A DNA stretch of 64,000 nucleotides, taken from Phallusia mammillata. Its lineage: Eukaryota > Chordata > Ascidiacea > Phlebobranchia > Ascidiidae. How positions within the stretch are numbered: the stretch's first letter is position 1; every line of letters starts with the position of its first letter. Under the pieces are notes generated by a model. That model worked only from the letters and a program-made list of their open reading frames with translations, did not search any database and was not told the DNA's origin. Shown here piece after piece: positions 63,431-64,000 of the stretch. The translations under genes and the position numbers were made by a program. Where the stretch lies: assembly GCA_003260075.1 (NCBI GenBank), contig QLIY01000347.1, positions 62,001 to 126,000 on the forward strand, in the 5' to 3' direction.

Positions 63431-63978
63431 TGCGCGTAAAAGGTACAACACAAATTAAAAGACGGCCTGTCAATCAATGAATTGAAATTGTGACCATAAA
63501 TTAAAAGAAAATCGGCGCTTTAGCTCAGTAAAAGAAACAATTAAACCAAAAGGCAACATTACATGTCCAAAAAATTTAAAACTAAATTTAAACCGACCAT
63601 TTTAAGTAGATATCTTTCCAAATCTTTGGCAGTTGCCATGGTTTCCATTTTCAGTGTCCTCCCACTGTAGTCGACGAGTCCGCCATCTTTCTTCTCCTTG
63701 GCGCCCACCAGCGGCTGTTTGCACTCCAACACAAATCTCAGTTTGCGGGTGAGTAAGTGCAGACCACCGGTCAAACTGTTTTGCGAGTCATACAAATAGA
63801 CTGGAAGCCTGCAAAAAATGACCCAATGTTATCCCCCCCCCCTTTGCACTCCAACACAAATCTCAGTTTGCGGGTGAGTAAGTGCAGGCCACCGGTCAAA
63901 CTGTTTTGCGAGTCATACAAATACACTGGAAGCCTGCAAAAAAAGACCCAATGCTGTTTGCTATGTATGTTGTGGTAA
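36008..63978 (-). CDS. HECTD1: E3 ubiquitin ligase HECTD1, 3' two thirds of the gene
   Basis: Primary exons, 5' to 3': 63808-63598, 62703-62567, 59423-59254, 59039-58886, 58369-58162, 57553-57445, 56942-56841, 55095-54928, 54352-53977, 52659-52547, 51749-51509, 50984-50889, 50392-50227, 49707-49549, 48893-48778, 48169-47933, 47310-47082, 46121-46073, 45610-45314, 44824-44697, 44343-44094, split exon (42767-42723 then 43622-43530), 42197-42049, 41715-41584, 41221-41076, 40914-40755, 39915-39743, 38886-38736, 37811-37667, 36145-36008. Phases agree at the junctions I checked, and the sequence matches human HECTD1 from its UBL-like LYDS segment to the C-terminal GFHLN. The 5' part (ARM and ankyrin repeats) lies beyond the right edge. 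HECTD1 is a cytoplasmic HECT ligase that passes ubiquitin from E2 to its own cysteine and then to substrate. The assembly duplicates many exons; see the separate entries. Confidence 0.96.
36241..36438. mobile_element. hAT MITE, 198 bp, in the last HECTD1 intron
   Basis: The termini cagtgattctcaaac and gtttgagaaccactg are inverted repeats with one mismatch. Flanks gtttaaat (36233-36240) and gttgaaat (36439-36446) form an 8-bp target-site duplication with one difference. No coding capacity. Confidence 0.85.
36446..37680. repeat. Duplicated ~570-bp segment in HECTD1, C-joined
   Basis: 36446-37011 and 37022-37680 are homologous, separated by C10 (37012-37021). The left copy ends in the first ~20 coding bases beside the HECTD1 donor (about 36985-37011). 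The right copy contains the 93-C run (37458-37550) at a point where the left copy reads straight through (gtggctgtctcgttcatcc). Confidence 0.85.
37458..37550. other. 93-C run, probable assembly gap in HECTD1 intron
   Basis: A homopolymer of 93 C. The allelic copy at about 36900-36915 has no C run at the same place, which is direct evidence that the run is not native sequence or is at least not fixed. Confidence 0.9.
38124..38175 (-). pseudogene. HECTD1: Duplicate fragment of the HECTD1 catalytic-loop exon
   Basis: Repeats the 5' end of exon 37811-37667 including its acceptor ([14 protein letters not shown] part) but stops at the C run 38113-38123, before the catalytic cysteine. It belongs to the duplicated segment 37756-38112 / 38124-38470 and is probably the other allele. 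Confidence 0.8.
38373..38539. mobile_element. Pogo-like MITE in HECTD1 intron
   Basis: The left end cagtaaccctcggttaat and the right end ggattaaccgaagtttattg are imperfect inverted repeats of pogo/Tigger type. Broken copies lie at about 38025-38112 (left part) and 38960-39019 (right part), each cut by a C run, and at 10540-11393. Confidence 0.65.
40083..40210. repeat. Dispersed repeat family B
   Basis: Shares gggtcccacattag near its left end and agataacca.gagaaagt near its right end with 48470-48580. A short related tail (agtcccacattaca) occurs at 53379. Class unknown. Confidence 0.5.
40553..40635 (-). pseudogene. HECTD1: Duplicate fragment of a HECT-domain exon
   Basis: Repeats the 3' part of exon 39915-39743 (coding ...[17 protein letters not shown]) with its donor, then ends at the single n at 40636. 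The duplicated segment is 39655-39835 / 40467-40635. Confidence 0.85.
41371..41470. repeat. Dispersed repeat family C
   Basis: ttaatacac.gct, gctacaaaac and cagttttggccca-type segments recur at 51808-51965. Further segments next to the second copy (52036-52150, caacatggtaag ... aagcttgttg.gaaac) recur at 46745-46890. Probably pieces of one longer element in HECTD1 introns. Confidence 0.5.
41879..42040. mobile_element. Fragment of hAT-like MITE family D
   Basis: Starts cagggttgccataccgtcct, the same terminus as the full copy at 60823-61237. The right end is not recognisable before the HECTD1 exon at 42049. Confidence 0.5.
42723..42810 (-). other. HECTD1: 87-bp micro-contig with half a HECT exon, misplaced
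   Basis: Bounded by C10 (42713-42722) and C11 (42811-42821). On the - strand it holds an acceptor and 15 codons of the HECT domain ([15 protein letters not shown], 42767-42723). The codons that must follow ([11 protein letters not shown] ...) lie at 43622-43530, upstream in transcript terms, so the order is reversed. Placing this piece beside the C run at 43622-43632 restores a continuous P-T-L-E-F-Y-A reading frame. Confidence 0.9.
43299..43335 (-). pseudogene. HECTD1: Duplicate 3' tip of the split HECT exon
   Basis: Repeats the last codons ([11 protein letters not shown]) and donor of exon 43622-43530, ending at C10 43336-43345. It lies in the duplicated segment 43137-43335 / 43346-43566. 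Confidence 0.85.
45628..45804 (-). pseudogene. HECTD1: Duplicate 5' part of the HECTD1 QLLR exon
   Basis: Same acceptor and coding sequence as the start of 45610-45314 up to [10 protein letters not shown], cut by the C run at 45616-45627. It differs by several substitutions, including coding ones (GTG versus GAG in the GxGSDEE stretch), as expected of alleles. Confidence 0.85.
46466..46514 (-). pseudogene. HECTD1: Duplicate of the 49-nt HECTD1 exon
   Basis: A complete second copy of exon 46121-46073, with both splice sites and one Thr/Ser difference (DEDTCK versus DEDSCK). It lies in the duplication 45976-46358 / 46370-46750 joined by C11. If read literally it would look like a mutually exclusive exon, but the flanking introns are duplicated too. 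Confidence 0.8.
47933..55095 (-). CDS. HECTD1: HECTD1: Ser-rich and acidic linker
   Basis: Exons between the MIB/HERC2 and HECT parts: 55095-54928 (Asn/Arg-rich), 54352-53977 (Ser-rich), 52659-52547 ([17 protein letters not shown]), 51749-51509 ([19 protein letters not shown]), 50984-50889, 50392-50227 and 49707-49549 (each with a SVPNLS motif except 50984), 48893-48778 ([20 protein letters not shown], then a D/E run) and 48169-47933 ([18 protein letters not shown], a strongly conserved block). Low complexity and weak conservation apart from the last two exons agree with human HECTD1. Exon 54352-53977 contains an artefactual internal repeat of the [11 protein letters not shown] coding segment around C10 at 54119-54128, which would add about a dozen false codons. 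Confidence 0.88.
48309..48372 (-). repeat. tRNA-like T-arm, probable SINE fragment
   Basis: On the - strand the sequence gtgggttcgaatcccac forms a perfect T-arm with B box, preceded by ttaagcgc. No full cloverleaf or clear A box is present, so this is more likely a tRNA-derived SINE head or tRNA pseudogene than a functional tRNA. A short related piece (agggctgatcc.agta) occurs at 39191. Confidence 0.45.
49356..49375 (-). pseudogene. HECTD1: Duplicate 5' tip of a HECTD1 linker exon
   Basis: Repeats the acceptor and first 20 coding bases of exon 48893-48778, cut by the C run at 49343-49355. The duplicated segment 48866-48980 / 49356-49463 is followed by another C run (49464-49474). Confidence 0.8.
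51099..51388. mobile_element. hAT MITE, 290 bp, with perfect 8-bp target duplication
   Basis: The ends caagggtgggcaacct and aggttgcccacccctg are inverted repeats. agttatag is present on both sides (51091-51098 and 51389-51396). The interior has the cggcccgcgggccaaa palindrome seen in similar elements of many animals. It lies in a HECTD1 intron. Confidence 0.9.
52811..52845. mobile_element. Truncated hAT end at a C run
   Basis: caagggtcggcaacct followed by ctgcggcccg is the left end of an element like 51099-51388. It is cut off by C10 at 52846-52855; the rest of the element falls in the gap. Confidence 0.65.
52924..53036 (-). pseudogene. HECTD1: Duplicate of the HECTD1 EPVVVPNM exon
   Basis: A complete 113-nt copy of exon 52659-52547 with both splice sites and only silent or near-silent differences. 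The duplicated segment is 52479-52805 / 52854-53207. The right copy lacks the hAT end present in the left one, consistent with two haplotypes differing by a transposon insertion. Confidence 0.85.
53560..53945. mobile_element. Family D hAT-like MITE, internally duplicated at a C run
   Basis: Shares gctacaagtgg.agtaaacctggg, tcgtgagatg.acgaagtat and the right terminus atggcaaccctg with the copy at 60823-61237. An internal 85-bp duplication (53658-53743 / 53754-53838) flanks C10. Confidence 0.6.
55225..55948. mobile_element. Degenerate hAT element, two partial copies
   Basis: ggctggtgcaatctgcgacc followed by cgcgggccaaat (from 55225 and again from 55630) is a decayed version of the left end of the 51099 element. 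The right end (cggcccgttagtgataaaag, about 55925-55948) is present only in the second copy. The duplication (55147-55390 / 55553-55805) is joined by C10 at 55531-55540. Confidence 0.6.
56437..56485. other. 49-C run, probable assembly gap
   Basis: Follows ttgcgttgtgaaat. The allelic copy at about 56260-56310 continues past the same point with ordinary sequence (ccggttgtttcgc), so the run is not native. The duplication is 56150-56310 / 56321-56436. Confidence 0.9.
56841..57553 (-). CDS. HECTD1: HECTD1: MIB/HERC2 domain exons
   Basis: 57553-57445 encodes [20 protein letters not shown] and ends one base into a glycine codon, which 56942-56841 completes with [20 protein letters not shown]. Both halves show the conserved Trp and Tyr-Arg-Met pattern of MIB/HERC2 domains. 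The 3' border of the second exon is placed at gtaaag (56840-56835), just before the C run at 56820-56829; this donor is a reasonable guess but the sequence downstream is a gap. The intron between the two carries the local repeat array at 57000-57430. Confidence 0.9.
57000..57430. repeat. Degenerate short-period repeat array in HECTD1 intron
   Basis: Variants of ttaattgcatatttcgct recur about every 20-30 bp (for example near 57092, 57148, 57184, 57248, 57340 and 57394). The array is interrupted by C10 at 57171-57180. Confidence 0.65.
57445..63808 (-). CDS. HECTD1: HECTD1: SUN/discoidin-like region
   Basis: Six exons (63808-63598, 62703-62567, 59423-59254, 59039-58886, 58369-58162, and 57553-57445, which begins the next domain). 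The first encodes [11 protein letters not shown] ... LERYLLKMV. The second to fifth encode the beta-sandwich (Sad1/UNC or F5/8-like) module: [65 protein letters not shown] and [11 protein letters not shown]. Family knowledge places this module in the middle of HECTD1, where it probably binds partners. The second exon has donor gttagt at 62566, whereas its duplicate fragment at 61516 has gtaagt, an allelic difference in the splice donor. Confidence 0.93.
57950..58095. repeat. Copy of dispersed repeat family A
   Basis: ttgattcgggcctgactg, catttgtgccgcc and acgggttttgggc match the copy at 7005-7160 in the same orientation. Located in a HECTD1 intron. Confidence 0.55.
59556..59831. mobile_element. 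Fragment of a gatgcaccgaa-type hAT element
   Basis: Begins tagtgatgcaccgaac and continues with clustered ggccgaa/ttcggcc motifs, the hallmark of a hAT-like MITE common in animals. No right end is seen before C10 at 59832. A related body, ending ttcggccgaaatata, is at 60600-60806. Confidence 0.5.
60334..60487 (-). pseudogene. HECTD1: Duplicate of a HECTD1 SUN-region exon
   Basis: A complete 154-nt copy of exon 59039-58886 ([20 protein letters not shown]), with one Ser/Tyr change and the acceptor altered from ctttag to cttaag but still AG. The segment 58391-59200 is repeated at 59842-60600 after C10. Confidence 0.85.
60823..61237. mobile_element. hAT-like MITE family D, 415 bp
   Basis: The left end cagggttgccatactgtcc and the right end gatgtcaaccctg are imperfect inverted repeats. 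Flanks tctataga (60815-60822) and gctatagg (61238-61245) agree at six of eight bases. Related copies are at 41879, 53560-53945 and 61246-61295 (cut by the n at 61296). Confidence 0.65.
61516..61551 (-). pseudogene. HECTD1: Duplicate 3' end of a HECTD1 SUN-region exon
   Basis: Repeats the [12 protein letters not shown] codons and donor of exon 62703-62567, cut by C11 at 61552-61562. It has the consensus donor gtaagt where the longer copy has gttagt. Confidence 0.85.
61627..61796 (-). pseudogene. HECTD1: Duplicate of HECTD1 exon 59423-59254
   Basis: A complete 170-nt copy, with both splice sites, of the exon that encodes [15 protein letters not shown]. Because copies of neighbouring exons are interleaved out of order (59039, 59423, then 60487, 61551, 61796, 62703), contigs from two alleles appear to be shuffled rather than the gene truly duplicated. 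Confidence 0.85.
61914..61969. other. 56-C run, probable assembly gap
   Basis: A long C homopolymer in HECTD1 intron with unrelated flanks. Confidence 0.85.
62974..63039 (-). pseudogene. HECTD1: Duplicate 5' part of HECTD1 exon 62703-62567
   Basis: Repeats the acceptor and first 22 codons ([20 protein letters not shown]) up to C10 at 62964-62973. The duplicated segment is about 62630-62900 / 62974-63240. Confidence 0.85.
63368..63429. other. 62-C run, probable assembly gap
   Basis: A long C homopolymer between the first two HECTD1 exons of the window, with unrelated flanks. Confidence 0.85.
63843..63933 (-). pseudogene. HECTD1: Duplicate 5' part of HECTD1 exon 63808-63598
   Basis: Repeats the acceptor and the codons [20 protein letters not shown], cut by C10 at 63833-63842. 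One substitution in the early codons (Leu-Tyr preserved). Confidence 0.85.
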
Positions 63979-64000
63979 AATTCTGAATATTTGTATTGTC

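Overview
This is animal genomic DNA: AT-rich, with long non-coding stretches, small exons with GT..AG introns, and many decayed DNA transposons. Three protein-coding genes can be reconstructed exon by exon with intact reading frames across every junction examined. They are an NPAS4-type bHLH-PAS transcription factor (+ strand, 22351-27426), TRMT61A, the catalytic subunit of tRNA m1A58 methyltransferase (- strand, 34943-33068), and the C-terminal two thirds of the giant HECT ubiquitin ligase HECTD1 (- strand, from the right edge of the window down to 36008). The proteins resemble the vertebrate forms closely. The DNA looks like an invertebrate chordate or similar marine deuterostome, and a highly heterozygous ascidian would fit. 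The species assignment is inference and not firm.

Layout. 1-22000: no gene found; transposon relics, a nested hAT-in-pogo insertion, and several CRE/CCAAT-box clusters that could be distal control elements of NPAS4. 22000-27430: NPAS4 in ten coding exons, with a housekeeping-type promoter motif cluster inside intron 1. 27430-33067: no gene found; contains a degenerate minisatellite of about 70 bp period. 33068-34943: TRMT61A in five exons. 35000-63978: about thirty HECTD1 exons, covering the SUN/discoidin-like region, the MIB/HERC2 domain, a long Ser/acid-rich linker and the complete HECT domain with its catalytic cysteine. Introns carry hAT, pogo-like and unclassified repeats.

The most important structure here is an artefact, not a biological system. 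I count 38 runs of at least 10 C on the + strand and no comparable G run; about half are exactly 10 long. Most short runs are flanked by two diverged copies of the same sequence. This is what scaffold-gap placeholders between overlapping, unmerged allelic contigs would look like if the gap characters had been written as C. In consequence about a dozen HECTD1 exons appear twice or in part, and one HECT-domain exon is split with its halves in the wrong order. The poly-proline and poly-glycine reading frames over these runs are not genes.

The three genes share no obvious pathway: neuronal/activity-type transcription (NPAS4), tRNA modification (TRMT61A) and ubiquitination (HECTD1). TRMT61A lies about 1 kb downstream of the HECTD1 stop codon on the same strand.
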